Of a DNA stretch of 64,000 nucleotides, positions 1 through 8,058 are shown one piece after another. Source of the stretch: Algoriphagus aquaeductus (GTDB taxonomy: Bacteria > Bacteroidota > Bacteroidia > Cytophagales > Cyclobacteriaceae). Numbering within the stretch: the first letter of the stretch is position 1; each line of letters opens with the position of its first letter. Under the pieces are notes generated by a model. It did not search any database. It saw only the letters and a list, made by a program, of their open reading frames with translations, and was not told the DNA's origin. The DNA lies in the NCBI RefSeq assembly GCF_003253485.1, contig NZ_QKTX01000011.1, positions 121,596-185,595 on the forward strand, in the 5' to 3' direction. The position numbers and the translations under genes are program-made.

Positions 1-505
1 CTTTATCCACCGACACGGAGAAAAAAGCATCATCATCCAATTCTATAAATTCCGGCTCTTCGGCAGGTCTTCCAAAAAATTCCGCGAATGGGTCAAACAC
101 ATTTCCTCCGGGATTTTGGGAGGAGGTGGCATCGGTGACGGTGATCCTTTTTCCGGGAGACGAGTAGGATTCTCCATTGATCTGAATCGAAAAATTCCCC
201 AAAGTAAACTGTCCTTTTCTGGAGGGTTTATAGTATTGGATGATACTGTTGGAGCTGCTCATCTGCCCATTGATGATATTCATCGAGGAGGATTGGGAGA
301 TGCCTTGCTTTTGGAATCCCTGGATCTCCGGAAACTGATCGTAGGACTTGATCTTGTCATTGGACAGGGTGACTTTGATCGTGAACGTTTCGTTTAGCCC
401 GATTTCATCAGGGCCAAGCTCGATTTGTACTTCCTGTCCAAAAGAAAAACTTACAAGAAGCATGGCCATGCATACGAAAGCCAGTCGAAGTGTCGTTTTG
501 ATCAT
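1..505 (-). CDS. batD: BatD-like (oxygen tolerance) protein, N-terminal part
   Basis: The reverse strand is open from an ATG at 505 to the left edge, so only the first 168 or so residues are present. The protein begins with a signal peptide (MIKTTLRLAFVCMAMLLVSF, cut near FGQ). A beta-rich region follows with motifs typical of BatD: an IGLNETFTIKV stretch, an SDQFP/FQKQG-like segment, serine-rich SQSSSMNIINGQ and IQYYKPSRKGQFTLG. BatD proteins are membrane-anchored periplasmic partners of the VWA-domain BatA/BatB proteins in Bacteroidota aerotolerance operons. The rest of that operon would lie beyond the left edge. Family assignment is by recognition of the motifs; the missing C-terminus cannot be checked. 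Confidence 0.8.
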   Translation of the reverse strand, partial: MIKTTLRLAFVCMAMLLVSFSFGQEVQIELGPDEIGLNETFTIKVTLSNDKIKSYDQFPEIQGFQKQGISQSSSMNIINGQMSSSNSIIQYYKPSRKGQFTLGNFSIQINGESYSSPGKRITVTDATSSQNPGGNVFDPFAEFFGRPAEEPEFIELDDDAFFSVSVDK

Positions 506-619
506 GATTGCGAAATTAGGGTAATTCCGGATTAAGAGCCTCCAAAATAACGTAACATCTTCGGAATTGACCCCGTTGGAACACTTAAAATCAGTTAATA
601 AACCCAAATCAGTACTGCT

Positions 620-808
620 ATGCTAGAATATGTGAAGACCATTTTGCAAAAAGTAAGCTTCAACAGATACTTGTTTGAGCGCGAATTGAAGAAAGGCCTT
701 CGGTATTTAATGCCGACTGAAATTGATGAATTCCGGGATTGGTGTTACGATAGGTTTGGACTTACCTATCAACCGATTCTAAATCGATATTTTAAACCAA
801 CTTATTAA
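620..808 (+). CDS. small conserved-looking protein of unknown function
   Basis: A 62-residue basic and aromatic protein (MLEYVKTILQKVSFNRYLFE..., ending RYFKPTY) with no signal peptide or membrane segment. I do not recognise a named family. Support for its being real comes from its ATG, its own intergenic position divergent from the batD gene, and a strong hairpin terminator directly downstream (832-866). The many Arg/Tyr/Phe residues are unusual for a random reading frame. The upstream 100 bases contain the divergent start of batD and presumably both promoters. Confidence 0.6.
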   Translation: MLEYVKTILQKVSFNRYLFERELKKGLRYLMPTEIDEFRDWCYDRFGLTYQPILNRYFKPTY

Positions 809-831
809 CGATTCCACTTTGCAGTAAACCA

Positions 832-866
832 AAAAGCCCTGGAAAATCAATTCTCAGGGCTTTTTT
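832..866. terminator. bidirectional hairpin terminator
   Basis: AAAAGCCCTG and CAGGGCTTTT form a 10-bp stem around a 13-nt loop and are followed by a T-run on the plus strand and A-run on the other side. It lies between the convergent small gene at 620 and amt at 882, so it can serve both. Confidence 0.85.
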
Positions 867-881
867 ATAAAAGTTGGTTGT

Positions 882-2123
882 TTAATCTTTGGGAGCAAAA
901 TCGGGATAGGCCCTCATACTGTGCTCGTTGATATCGAGACCTTCGATTTCCTCTTTTTCATCTACTCGGATTCCCACCGTGCGTTTCAGAGAGAAGAATA
1001 TTAACCAGGAAGTGGCAAAGCAAAACAAACCCACGGAAGCAATCCCCAAAAGCTGGGCGTAGAGCTGTCCCCATCCTGCAAGATCTCCAAAAATCCCTAC
1101 TGCCAGCGTGCCCCAGATGCCTCCCACCAAGTGCACAGAGATGGCGCCTACCGGATCATCGATTTTGATTTTGTCAAATAGGACTACGGCAAATACCACC
1201 AGTGCGCCTCCGATAAATCCAATGATGATCGAATCTGTAACGCCCATTTGATCCGCTCCGGCGGTGATACCTACCAAGCCTGCCAATATCCCGTTGAGTA
1301 CCATCGTAATATCATAGGTTTTGAACTTGAAATAGGAGGCGATCAGTGCCCCGATTGCACCGGCAGCAGCTGCCAGAGAGGTAGTTACAAATACTTTGGA
1401 AACTGCTCCGGGATCGGCACTTAGTACTGAGCCCCCATTGAATCCAAACCAGCCAAACCAGAGAAGAAAGACGCCCATCGTGGCCATTGGCAGATTATGC
1501 CCGGGAATAGCCTTCATGCCTGTTGGGGTGTATTTCCCGATTCTGGGTCCGAGTAAAAATGCTCCGACCAATGCACCCCAACCCCCGACTGAATGGACGA
1601 TAGTCGATCCCGCAAAGTCATAAAAAGGTGTAGAAAGTTCATGGAGAAATCCTCCTCCCCATTTCCACATGCCCACGATCGGGTAGCAAATTCCCACATA
1701 AAGAAGAGAGAAAGTGATGAAGGGCCCTAATTTGACCCGCTCTGCGACAGCACCGGATACAATAGTGGCAGCAGTGGCCGCAAACATAGCCTGGAAGATG
1801 AAATCAGTAAAGAAGGTATACCCTTCATTGTATGCGCTGGTATCCCATCCTTCAGGAAGAGAAAGTCCAAATCCCGCGAAACCGAAAATGGATCCGGCAA
1901 AATCTGCGCCGGGATACATCAGGTTGAATCCAACCAAGGCATAGGTCAATAATCCTATGGCCGGGATGATGGTGTTTTTAAATAAGATGTTGACCGTGTT
2001 TTTGGCACGGGTAAGCCCGGCCTCGAGGGTAGCAAAGCCAAGGTGCATGATGAAGACCAAAATGGTCGAGATCATCATCCAAAGATTATTGACCGTGAAT
2101 AGGTCTTGAACAGGTTCTTGCAT
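882..2123 (-). CDS. amt: ammonium transporter, Amt family
   Basis: A 413-residue polytopic inner-membrane protein with about 11 hydrophobic segments. It has the Amt hallmarks: FATLEAGLTRAKN near the N-terminus, the paired pore histidines in STIVHSVGGWGALVGA and SVHLVGGIWGTLAVG, and the ISYxK-like FFSLKRTVGIRV end. It conducts ammonium/ammonia into the cell. It is the second gene of an operon with glnB, whose stop is 38 bases upstream. That pairing is the usual one, because the PII trimer plugs Amt when nitrogen is plentiful. No signal peptide is obvious, as is common outside enterobacteria. Confidence 0.95.
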   Translation of the reverse strand: MQEPVQDLFTVNNLWMMISTILVFIMHLGFATLEAGLTRAKNTVNILFKNTIIPAIGLLTYALVGFNLMYPGADFAGSIFGFAGFGLSLPEGWDTSAYNEGYTFFTDFIFQAMFAATAATIVSGAVAERVKLGPFITFSLLYVGICYPIVGMWKWGGGFLHELSTPFYDFAGSTIVHSVGGWGALVGAFLLGPRIGKYTPTGMKAIPGHNLPMATMGVFLLWFGWFGFNGGSVLSADPGAVSKVFVTTSLAAAAGAIGALIASYFKFKTYDITMVLNGILAGLVGITAGADQMGVTDSIIIGFIGGALVVFAVVLFDKIKIDDPVGAISVHLVGGIWGTLAVGIFGDLAGWGQLYAQLLGIASVGLFCFATSWLIFFSLKRTVGIRVDEKEEIEGLDINEHSMRAYPDFAPKD

Positions 2124-2161
2124 AGGTCTAAATAGGTTCGGTAATTTTTAAAGAACAGGAA

Positions 2162-2500
2162 TTAAAGGGCCGCCTCGCCGGTGTCAGTGTTTCGGATTCG
2201 ATAGGCCTCCAATACATCATACACAAAGATTTTTCCGTCTCCGACTTCTCCGGTCTTGCCTTCTTTAAGAATGCAGTTGATCACCCCTTCAGCCAAATCA
2301 TCCGGAACGACAATCTCCAGTTTGGTGCGGGGAATGTAGGCAGGTTCATAAGCTACTCCTCGATACATTTCTTGCCTGGCATGCTCAAATCCCATCCCTT
2401 TGACTTCGTAAAAGGATAGGAATTTGACCCCCATTTTGGACACACAGGTGTGGATCTGATCAAAGCGCGATGTGCGGATAATCGCCTCGATTTTTTTCAT
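2162..2500 (-). CDS. glnB: nitrogen regulatory protein PII
   Basis: A 112-residue PII protein. It starts MKKIEAIIR and has the T-loop with Tyr at position 51 (YRGVAYEPAYIPR), followed by KLEIVVPDD, the B-loop-like KEGKTGEVGDGKIFVYDV and a C-terminal RIRNTDTGEAAL. It senses ATP/ADP and 2-oxoglutarate and regulates the Amt channel encoded immediately downstream. The T-loop sequence around Tyr51 differs from the proteobacterial form, so whether it is uridylylated is unknown. Because it is linked to amt it could equally be called glnK. Confidence 0.93.
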   Translation of the reverse strand: MKKIEAIIRTSRFDQIHTCVSKMGVKFLSFYEVKGMGFEHARQEMYRGVAYEPAYIPRTKLEIVVPDDLAEGVINCILKEGKTGEVGDGKIFVYDVLEAYRIRNTDTGEAAL

Positions 2501-2717
2501 TTTATCAACAGGTTTAATGGTTTTTTGTGAATCTGGCAGGAAAGTAAGAGAAAAATTATGTGAAAATCAAAATACAGGTTTAAAAATTAACCAGTTTATC
2601 AGAATAAACAGTACTTATTCTTGTTTTAGGGTAGATAATTATCCGGTAATTCTATTCAGATGTCAATATTTGTATTTAAGAGGGTTAAATTTTAAGCTGC
2701 ATACAGAGAATATTGAA

Positions 2718-2748
2718 TTTGTTGGGCTGGGAATAAGGACTAATTTTG
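2718..2748 (+). promoter_or_regulatory. Bacteroidota-type promoter for the nucleotidyltransferase gene
   Basis: TTTG at 2718-2721, a 19-nt spacer and TAATTTTG at 2741-2748 match the Bacteroidota consensus (-33 TTG, -7 TAnnTTTG). The start codon lies 25 nt further on at 2774. Confidence 0.6.
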
Positions 2749-2773
2749 CCAGCGTTTTTTTAAAGGACTGAAA

Positions 2774-3679
2774 ATGACTAACAAACCAACACTCCTCGTA
2801 TTGGCTGCCGGAATGGGCAGTCGCTATGGAGGGAATAAGCAGATTGACGGTTTCGGACCCAACGGCGAAACCATCCTCGAATACTCCATTTTTGACGCCA
2901 TTCGTGCCGGATTTGGCAAGGTGGTCTTTATTGTCCGTCAGGAAATTCTGGAAGTGGCTAAGGAAAAATTCCTTCCCAAGCTGGAAGGCAAAATCGAAGT
3001 GGATTGGGTGATACAGTCGCTGGATAGCTTTGTACCCGCCGAACTGAAGCAAGCCGATCGAGTGAAGCCTTTTGGCACTGCCCATGCGGTACTCTGCGCC
3101 AAAGATGCAGTGAAGGAGCCCTTCGCCGTGATCAATGCGGATGATTTTTATGGAAAAGAGGCCTTTGAGGTATTGGGCAAGTTTCTCTCCACGGAAGTTC
3201 GCCCAGACCTGCATGCCATGGTGGGCTATGCGATTCAGAATGTACTTTCTGAAAACGGAACCGTCAGCCGAGGTGTCTGCGAAACCAATGAAAAAGGACA
3301 GCTGATCGGGATGACCGAGCGCACTTCTATCGCAAGGGAAGGGGACAAAATCCTTAGCCGAGGAGAAGGTGAAGTTTTGGAGATTGCTGAGAATACACCC
3401 GTGAGTATGAATTTTTGGGGATTTCATCCGGATGTATTCGGAGATATCGAGGCGATGTGGAATGAATTTCTTCCTGCCAATCGGGAAAACCTGAAGTCAG
3501 AGTTCTACATCCCAACCGTAGCCAATAACCTTATCAAAGCAGGAAAGGCAGCATTTGAGATTCTGCCGGGAGGGAAAACCTGGTTTGGAGTTACCTACAC
3601 AGAGGACAGACCCGTGGTCATCGAGGCACTTCAGAAGCTGCATCAAGAAGGAGAATATCCGGCAGATTTGTGGAAATAA
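2774..3679 (+). CDS. sugar-phosphate nucleotidyltransferase family protein
   Basis: A 301-residue cytoplasmic protein with the nucleotidyltransferase signature LVLAAGMGSRYGGNKQIDGF (GxGxR...K) at residues 8-27, a metal-binding INADDFYG at about 119-126, and a MNFWGFHPDVF segment. This family in Bacteroidota is often encoded near APH-fold sugar kinases. One such NahK-like kinase is in this window at 11984-13042, so a joint role in making a nucleotide sugar is a reasonable inference. The substrate cannot be read from sequence. It has its own promoter and terminator and so is monocistronic. Confidence 0.8.
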   Translation: MTNKPTLLVLAAGMGSRYGGNKQIDGFGPNGETILEYSIFDAIRAGFGKVVFIVRQEILEVAKEKFLPKLEGKIEVDWVIQSLDSFVPAELKQADRVKPFGTAHAVLCAKDAVKEPFAVINADDFYGKEAFEVLGKFLSTEVRPDLHAMVGYAIQNVLSENGTVSRGVCETNEKGQLIGMTERTSIAREGDKILSRGEGEVLEIAENTPVSMNFWGFHPDVFGDIEAMWNEFLPANRENLKSEFYIPTVANNLIKAGKAAFEILPGGKTWFGVTYTEDRPVVIEALQKLHQEGEYPADLWK

Positions 3680-3680
3680 G

Positions 3681-3709
3681 GAAAGAGGCTTCGGCCTCTT
3701 TTTTTATTT
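3681..3709 (+). terminator. hairpin terminator with UUCG loop
   Basis: GAAAGAGGC-TTCG-GCCTCTTT followed by a T-rich tail directly after the nucleotidyltransferase stop codon; the TTCG tetraloop is especially stable. Confidence 0.9.
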
Positions 3710-3718
3710 TTAACCCAC

Positions 3719-3751
3719 TGTAACCAAAACGGTAACAATTTTGTATATTTG
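3719..3751 (+). promoter_or_regulatory. higBA promoter with candidate operator
   Basis: An inverted repeat TGTAACC-AAAAC-GGTAACA (3719-3737, 6 of 7 positions paired per arm) is followed by an exact -7 element TATATTTG at 3744-3751. The repeat occupies the -33 region and is the natural place for the HigA antitoxin to bind and repress. The toxin ATG at 3755 is only 3 nt after the -7 box, so the transcript would be leaderless or nearly so. Confidence 0.6.
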
Positions 3752-3754
3752 AAC

Positions 3755-4072
3755 ATGCGGGTTATAGCTGTCAAGACACTAAAGGAATGGTGTGTTAACT
3801 ATCCAAAGGCAAAACAAAGTCTTTTGGCATGGCATGAAGAGGTTGTTGCCGCAGAGTGGAATAATCCGAATCAATTGAAATCTCAATTTCAAAATGCTTC
3901 AATTATCTCCTCCAAAAGAGTGATTTTCAATATTCACGGTAATTCCTTTCGTTTGATAGTAGATATTGAATACCGCCTAAAAATAGTTTTCATTATATGG
4001 TTTGGAACTCATCAGCAATACGACCAAACAGACTCAAAAATCATCAGCTATGATAAAGCCAATAAAAAATAA
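3755..4072 (+). CDS. higB: HigB-type mRNA interferase toxin
   Basis: About 105 residues, RelE/ParE fold, HigB family (starts MRVIAVKTLKEW; has NPNQLKSQFQNASIISSKRV, FNIHGNSFRLIVDIEY and KIVFIIWFGTHQQYDQ). HigB toxins are ribosome-dependent endoribonucleases. I use the ATG at 3755; an in-frame TTG at 3749 is less likely because it sits inside the -7 promoter box. The gene overlaps the antitoxin gene by 23 bases, toxin first, as is usual for higBA. Both genes lie between two terminators, so they form an independent unit. Confidence 0.9.
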   Translation: MRVIAVKTLKEWCVNYPKAKQSLLAWHEEVVAAEWNNPNQLKSQFQNASIISSKRVIFNIHGNSFRLIVDIEYRLKIVFIIWFGTHQQYDQTDSKIISYDKANKK

Positions 4073-4409
4073 CAACGAGTATGAAATTGCTTTGGAGCGT
4101 GCTTACGAATTGATGCAACTGGATTTGGCCCCAGAGTCAGAAGATTCCGATGAGTTGGAGGTCCTTTCTATTCTGATCAAAGAATATGAAAACGAGCATT
4201 TCCCAATACCAAAACCTCACCCTATTGAAGCGATAAAATTCCGATTGGATCAGATGGGCATTTCGGAGTCGGGGCTCTCTGAAATTTTAGGTGCAAGATC
4301 CAGAAAATCGGAAATTCTATCCGGGAAGCGTAAACTGAGTCTTGCTATGATCCGAAAACTCAACGAGAAGCTGAAAATTCCTGCGGAGGTGTTGATCAGG
4401 GAGTATTAA
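4050..4409 (+). CDS. higA: HigA-type antitoxin, XRE family HTH
   Basis: A 119-residue protein beginning MIKPIKNNNEYEIALERAYE and ending with an HTH (residues about 63-115: EAIKFRLDQMGISESGLSE, LGARSRKSEILSGKRKLS). The N-terminal HigA segment binds the toxin and the HTH is expected to bind the operator at 3719-3737. An ATG at 4002 would give a longer form, but 4050 matches the family start and leaves only a short overlap with higB. The C-terminus ends in VLIREY, typical of this family. Confidence 0.9.
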   Translation: MIKPIKNNNEYEIALERAYELMQLDLAPESEDSDELEVLSILIKEYENEHFPIPKPHPIEAIKFRLDQMGISESGLSEILGARSRKSEILSGKRKLSLAMIRKLNEKLKIPAEVLIREY

Positions 4410-4413
4410 TTCC

Positions 4414-4445
4414 GAAAGAGGTCAAAGGCTCTTTCCTTTATTTTT
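4414..4445 (+). terminator. hairpin terminator after higA
   Basis: GAAAGAG (4414-4420) and CTCTTTC (4429-4435) flank an 8-nt loop, followed by a T-rich run. It overlaps the 3' end of the convergent recF gene. Confidence 0.75.
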
Positions 4446-5538
4446 TCACCTCACCTTTTTCCACTTCAAAAAAGAACACCTCCACATCCAAAGCTCCCAA
4501 AATCCCTCTAGAGCGCTCCGGTCGGGCATCGGTGAGGAAGATCTGTCCGAATGTTCCTTTGGATACCAATTCCATCAACTTGGCAATCCGGTCGTCGTCG
4601 AGCTTGTCAAAGATATCGTCCAACAGAAGTAAAGGCTTTTCTCCTTTGGCTTGTTCGAAGATCTGAAACTGCGCCAGCTTTAAGGCGATGATAAAGGACT
4701 TTTGCTGACCCTGACTCCCGATCTTGCGAAGCGGATGGGTTCCGATGCGGAACTCAAAGTCGTCCTTGTGAATGCCGGCATTACTGTTTTTGGTAGCAAG
4801 GTCTTTTTGACGTAGGCTTAGATAGTAGGCCTCAAAATCCGCTCTAAGGGCTTCCGTTTCATAGATTACCTCTACTTTTTCCCTGCCAAGCGAAATCTCC
4901 TCGTAATATTCCTGAAGGACCGGTCCCATTACCTGCATCAAGTCTGCCCGTCGCCGGGCTAGTAGCAAGCTGAGTCGGATAAGCTCCTGATCATAGCTTC
5001 CGAGCAGGGTGAGATCTCGCCTGCCTGTCTCAGCAAATTGCTTAAGCAGGGCATTACGCTGTTTAAGGTAATGGTGGTAGCGGATCAATTGATCGAGGTA
5101 GCTTCGGTCTAGTTGGGAGATCAGTCCATCAAAAAATTTCCTTCGACCCTCGCTGCCTCCTTTGATGAGTTCGGTATCGTCAGGAGCAATCAGGACGAGT
5201 GGAATGAGCCCCACATGCTCGCTGGTTTTGTCCAGCGCTTTGCCGTTTTGGAAGATCTGTTTCTTTTTCCCTGCTTCAAAAGAGCAGCGAACTTCCAGTG
5301 GTTTTCCTTCGATTTGAAGCTTCCCTTTGATGGTAAAAAAGTCCAGCCCATGCGAAATATTCAAGCTATCACTGCTTTGTACCGCGCTTTTGGTCAAGGA
5401 GAGGTAGTGAATGCCATCGAGAATATTGGTTTTCCCGCTGCCATTCAATCCCAAAAGACAGTTGATCTGCGGGCTAAAGACCAAGCTGGTTTTAAGGTGA
5501 TTTTTAAACTGGATGAGGTCAAGGGACTCCAAAAGCAT
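4438..5538 (-). CDS. recF: DNA replication and repair protein RecF
   Basis: 366 residues, normal for RecF. It has the Walker A GLNGSGKTN at about 29-37, the ABC-like signature region RKIGSQGQQKSFIIALKLAQ and the Walker B LLLLDDIFDKLDDDR near the C-terminus. RecF binds DNA and ATP in the cytoplasm and helps load RecA at gaps through RecOR. It is divergent from pdhA, with 90 bases between the starts. In this lineage it is commonly found away from dnaA-dnaN, as here. Confidence 0.95.
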   Translation of the reverse strand: MLLESLDLIQFKNHLKTSLVFSPQINCLLGLNGSGKTNILDGIHYLSLTKSAVQSSDSLNISHGLDFFTIKGKLQIEGKPLEVRCSFEAGKKKQIFQNGKALDKTSEHVGLIPLVLIAPDDTELIKGGSEGRRKFFDGLISQLDRSYLDQLIRYHHYLKQRNALLKQFAETGRRDLTLLGSYDQELIRLSLLLARRRADLMQVMGPVLQEYYEEISLGREKVEVIYETEALRADFEAYYLSLRQKDLATKNSNAGIHKDDFEFRIGTHPLRKIGSQGQQKSFIIALKLAQFQIFEQAKGEKPLLLLDDIFDKLDDDRIAKLMELVSKGTFGQIFLTDARPERSRGILGALDVEVFFFEVEKGEVKK

Positions 5539-5587
5539 GGAAGCGGGAATTATTTGAATGGCAGCCTGATTTTTAGGTCGGGATTGC

Positions 5588-5595
5588 TATATTTG
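5588..5595 (+). promoter_or_regulatory. -7 promoter element for pdhA
   Basis: Exact TATATTTG, 33 nt before the pdhA ATG. I do not see a convincing -33 TTG at the usual spacing. Confidence 0.45.
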
Positions 5596-5628
5596 GGGCC
5601 TAAAATAGCATATTTTGATTAGTACGAT

Positions 5629-6648
5629 ATGGCGAAGAAAACTGCAGCGGCTAAGTCCAAAGTGAAATATTCCAAAGAAACCTATGCTTACTGGTATGAA
5701 AGCATGCTCTTAATGAGAAGGTTTGAGGAGAAAGCGGGCCAGCTTTATGGCCAGCAAAAAATCAGAGGTTTCTGTCACTTGTATATCGGACAGGAGGCTT
5801 GTGCTTCAGGTGCGATTACCGCCTTGACCAAAGATGACAAGTGGATCACTGCTTACCGTTGCCATGCGCATCCGCTAGGGTTGGGGACAGATCCGGGAGC
5901 TGTGATGGCTGAGCTGTTTGGCAAGGCTACCGGTACTACCAAAGGCAAAGGTGGTTCCATGCACATTTTTGACAAAGAAAGAAATTTCTTGGGAGGTCAT
6001 GGGATTGTAGGTGCTCAGGTACCGATGGGCTTGGGTATCGGCTTTGCCGAAAAATATGCCGGGACCAAAAATCTTTGCATCACCAAAATGGGAGATGGGG
6101 CAGTTCGTCAGGGAGCAGTGCATGAAGCATTCAACCTTGCTATGCTCTACAAATCTCCGGTGATTTTTGTGATCGAAAACAACGGATATGCGATGGGTAC
6201 TTCTGTAGCCCGTACCTCCAATGTGACCGAACTGTACAAAATTGGAGAGGCATACGACATGCCTTCCTTCCCTGTGGACGGAATGGACGTGGAAGCAGTG
6301 CATGAGGCAGTAGCTGAAGCTGCGGATCGTGCCAGACGAGGAGATGGACCTACATTGCTGGAATTTAGGACCTATAGATACAAGGGGCATTCCATGTCAG
6401 ATCCTCAAAAATACAGAACCAAGGAAGAAGTCGAGGAATACAAACAACGCGATCCGATCGAGCAAGTGCTCAAGACGATCCGGGACAATAAGATCATGAC
6501 CGAGGAAGAAATCGAGGCTGTGGTGAAAAAAGTAAAAAAGCAAGTGGACGAGGCTGTGAAATTTGCCGAAGAGTCCCCTTGGCCTGATGGAATGGATGCT
6601 TTCAAGGACGTATACGTTCAGGAAGATTATCCATTTGTGATGGAATAA
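5629..6648 (+). CDS. pdhA: pyruvate dehydrogenase E1 component, alpha subunit
   Basis: 339 residues. The thiamine diphosphate motif runs from GDGAVRQGAVHEAFNLA to VIENN, and the phosphorylation-loop-like YRYKGHSMSDPQKYRTKEE is present. The N-terminal Lys/Ala-rich extension is common in Bacteroidota. With E1-beta, E2 and E3, encoded elsewhere, it decarboxylates pyruvate to feed acetyl-CoA into the TCA cycle. It stands alone between a promoter and a terminator. The cofactor links it metabolically to the thiamine operon at the right end of the window. Confidence 0.95.
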   Translation: MAKKTAAAKSKVKYSKETYAYWYESMLLMRRFEEKAGQLYGQQKIRGFCHLYIGQEACASGAITALTKDDKWITAYRCHAHPLGLGTDPGAVMAELFGKATGTTKGKGGSMHIFDKERNFLGGHGIVGAQVPMGLGIGFAEKYAGTKNLCITKMGDGAVRQGAVHEAFNLAMLYKSPVIFVIENNGYAMGTSVARTSNVTELYKIGEAYDMPSFPVDGMDVEAVHEAVAEAADRARRGDGPTLLEFRTYRYKGHSMSDPQKYRTKEEVEEYKQRDPIEQVLKTIRDNKIMTEEEIEAVVKKVKKQVDEAVKFAEESPWPDGMDAFKDVYVQEDYPFVME

Positions 6649-6669
6649 TGACCTCACCTAAGTCACAGA

Positions 6670-6705
6670 AAGCCATGAAGTCTTTCGCACTTCATGGCTT
6701 TTTTG
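6670..6705 (+). terminator. strong terminator after pdhA
   Basis: AAGCCATGAAG and CTTCATGGCTT form a perfect 11-bp stem around a 9-nt loop, followed by TTTTTG. Confidence 0.93.
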
Positions 6706-6711
6706 TTGGCC

Positions 6712-6741
6712 TTTGTGAATTTGATAAAAACCGTATATTTG
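6712..6741 (+). promoter_or_regulatory. promoter for the TPR-ribH-lysC region
   Basis: TTTG at 6712-6715, an 18-nt spacer and TATATTTG at 6734-6741, ending 20 nt before the ATG at 6762. It matches the Bacteroidota consensus well. Confidence 0.65.
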
Positions 6742-6761
6742 CGACCGAAATTTTGAGTAAC

Positions 6762-7466
6762 ATGGCAACTAAGCAATCTAAAAAAGCAGACCAAAACGAA
6801 CTTCTTGAAAACCCAGAAGTGATCGCAGAGCGAATCGGTAGAGGCGAGGCTTTTTTGAAACAGAATAGCAAAGTATTGGCAGGGGTAATCGCCGCTGCGG
6901 TGATTTTGATCGGGGGAATTCTTTTCTTTCAAATCAATAATCAGAACCAAAATGAAAAAGCACAGGCTGAAATGTTTCAGGCGGTGTATTTCTTTGAGCA
7001 AGACAGTGTGGAATTTGCCCTAAATGGTGACGGAATCAACAAAGGACTTCTTTCCATTGTGGAGGATTATCCCCGTACTGATGCAGCCAACCTGGCAAAC
7101 TTCTACATCGGTTCTATTTATCTTTCTCAGAAAAAATTCCAAGAAGCGTTGACGCATTTGGAAGAATTCTCTGCAGACGACTATTTGGTACAGGCCAAAG
7201 CCTACTCCTTAATCGGTGATGCCAACCTCGAGTTGGGTAATGTTGATATTGCTATCTCCAACTATACAAAAGCTGCTCGCACCAACGAGAACAAATACAT
7301 GACTCCGAAGTATTTGGCGAAGCTTGCGGTGGCTCAGGAAGAAGCAGGAAAGGTACAGGACGCAATCAAAACCTACGCCGAGATTGAAGAGAAATACTAT
7401 GAATCATTTGAGTACGCTGCTGCTCGAAAACATAAAGCTCGCTTAGAAGGCCTTGCCGCTAAGTAA
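6762..7466 (+). CDS. tetratricopeptide-repeat inner-membrane protein
   Basis: 234 residues from the ATG at 6762 (MATKQSKK...); an upstream in-frame ATG would lie before the promoter and terminator, so it is rejected. One membrane helix is seen at about residues 38-58, followed by a periplasmic-side TPR region (ANLANFYIGSIYLSQKKFQEA, AKAYSLIGDANLELGNVD, AAARKHKARLEG). The layout of one N-terminal helix plus TPRs resembles the YfgM/TPR_21 family, which assists envelope protein biogenesis. It sits upstream of ribH but is separated from it by a hairpin, so expression is probably only partly coupled. Confidence 0.8.
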   Translation: MATKQSKKADQNELLENPEVIAERIGRGEAFLKQNSKVLAGVIAAAVILIGGILFFQINNQNQNEKAQAEMFQAVYFFEQDSVEFALNGDGINKGLLSIVEDYPRTDAANLANFYIGSIYLSQKKFQEALTHLEEFSADDYLVQAKAYSLIGDANLELGNVDIAISNYTKAARTNENKYMTPKYLAKLAVAQEEAGKVQDAIKTYAEIEEKYYESFEYAAARKHKARLEGLAAK

Positions 7467-7489
7467 TGCTTCTCATGTATGCATACTAG

Positions 7490-7522
7490 AAGAGTAAGGC
7501 CTTGGGGTCTTACTCTTTTTTG
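7490..7522 (+). terminator. hairpin terminator/attenuator before ribH
   Basis: AAGAGTAAG (7490-7498) pairs with CTTACTCTT (7509-7517), followed by TTTTTG. It lies between the TPR gene and ribH. Confidence 0.8.
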
Positions 7523-7550
7523 TTTTACCCACTTTCAAAATCAACTATTT

Positions 7551-8027
7551 ATGGCAACCTCACTTAAAAGCCTTAGCGAGTACAGTTCAAAAAATATCCT
7601 GGACATCAGTGCAAAGAAGTTTGCCATCGTGGTGTCCGAGTGGAATGAAGAAGTAACTGAGGCGCTCTACTCCGGAGCCTATCAAACATTGCTTCAGCAT
7701 GGGGCAAAGAAAGAAAATATCATCCGTAAAAATGTTCCCGGCTCATTTGAGTTATCCCTAGGCGCACAGTGGTGTGCTCAGGATGAAGACATTGACGCGG
7801 TGATTTGCTTGGGTTGTGTGATACAGGGTGAAACCCGTCACTTTGACTTTATCTGTGATGCTGTTGCCCACGGCATTACCAATGTCAGCTTGAAATACAA
7901 CAAGCCGGTGATTTTTGGGGTTTTGACTCCAAATACGCAGCAGCAGGCTCTCGATCGCGCCGGAGGAAAGCATGGAAACAAAGGGGATGAAGCGGCTATC
8001 ACCGCCATCAAAATGCTCGGATTTTAA
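7551..8027 (+). CDS. ribH: 6,7-dimethyl-8-ribityllumazine synthase
   Basis: 158 residues from the ATG at 7551. Family motifs are all present: FAIVVSEWNEEVTEAL, VPGSFELSLGAQ, the catalytic-His region GCVIQGETRHFDFICDAV, FGVLTPNT and QALDRAGGKHGNKGDEAA. It condenses the ribityl-aminouracil intermediate with dihydroxybutanone phosphate in the penultimate step of riboflavin synthesis and forms icosahedral shells in this family. No FMN riboswitch is visible in the 85 bases upstream, unlike many rib operons. lysC starts 31 bases after the stop. Confidence 0.96.
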   Translation: MATSLKSLSEYSSKNILDISAKKFAIVVSEWNEEVTEALYSGAYQTLLQHGAKKENIIRKNVPGSFELSLGAQWCAQDEDIDAVICLGCVIQGETRHFDFICDAVAHGITNVSLKYNKPVIFGVLTPNTQQQALDRAGGKHGNKGDEAAITAIKMLGF

Positions 8028-8058
8028 TCTCAAACCTATATTGACGCTAGTTTAAATT

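Noticed and set aside
7467..7550. FMN riboswitch upstream of ribH
   Set aside because: Too short a gap; only a simple terminator hairpin is present.
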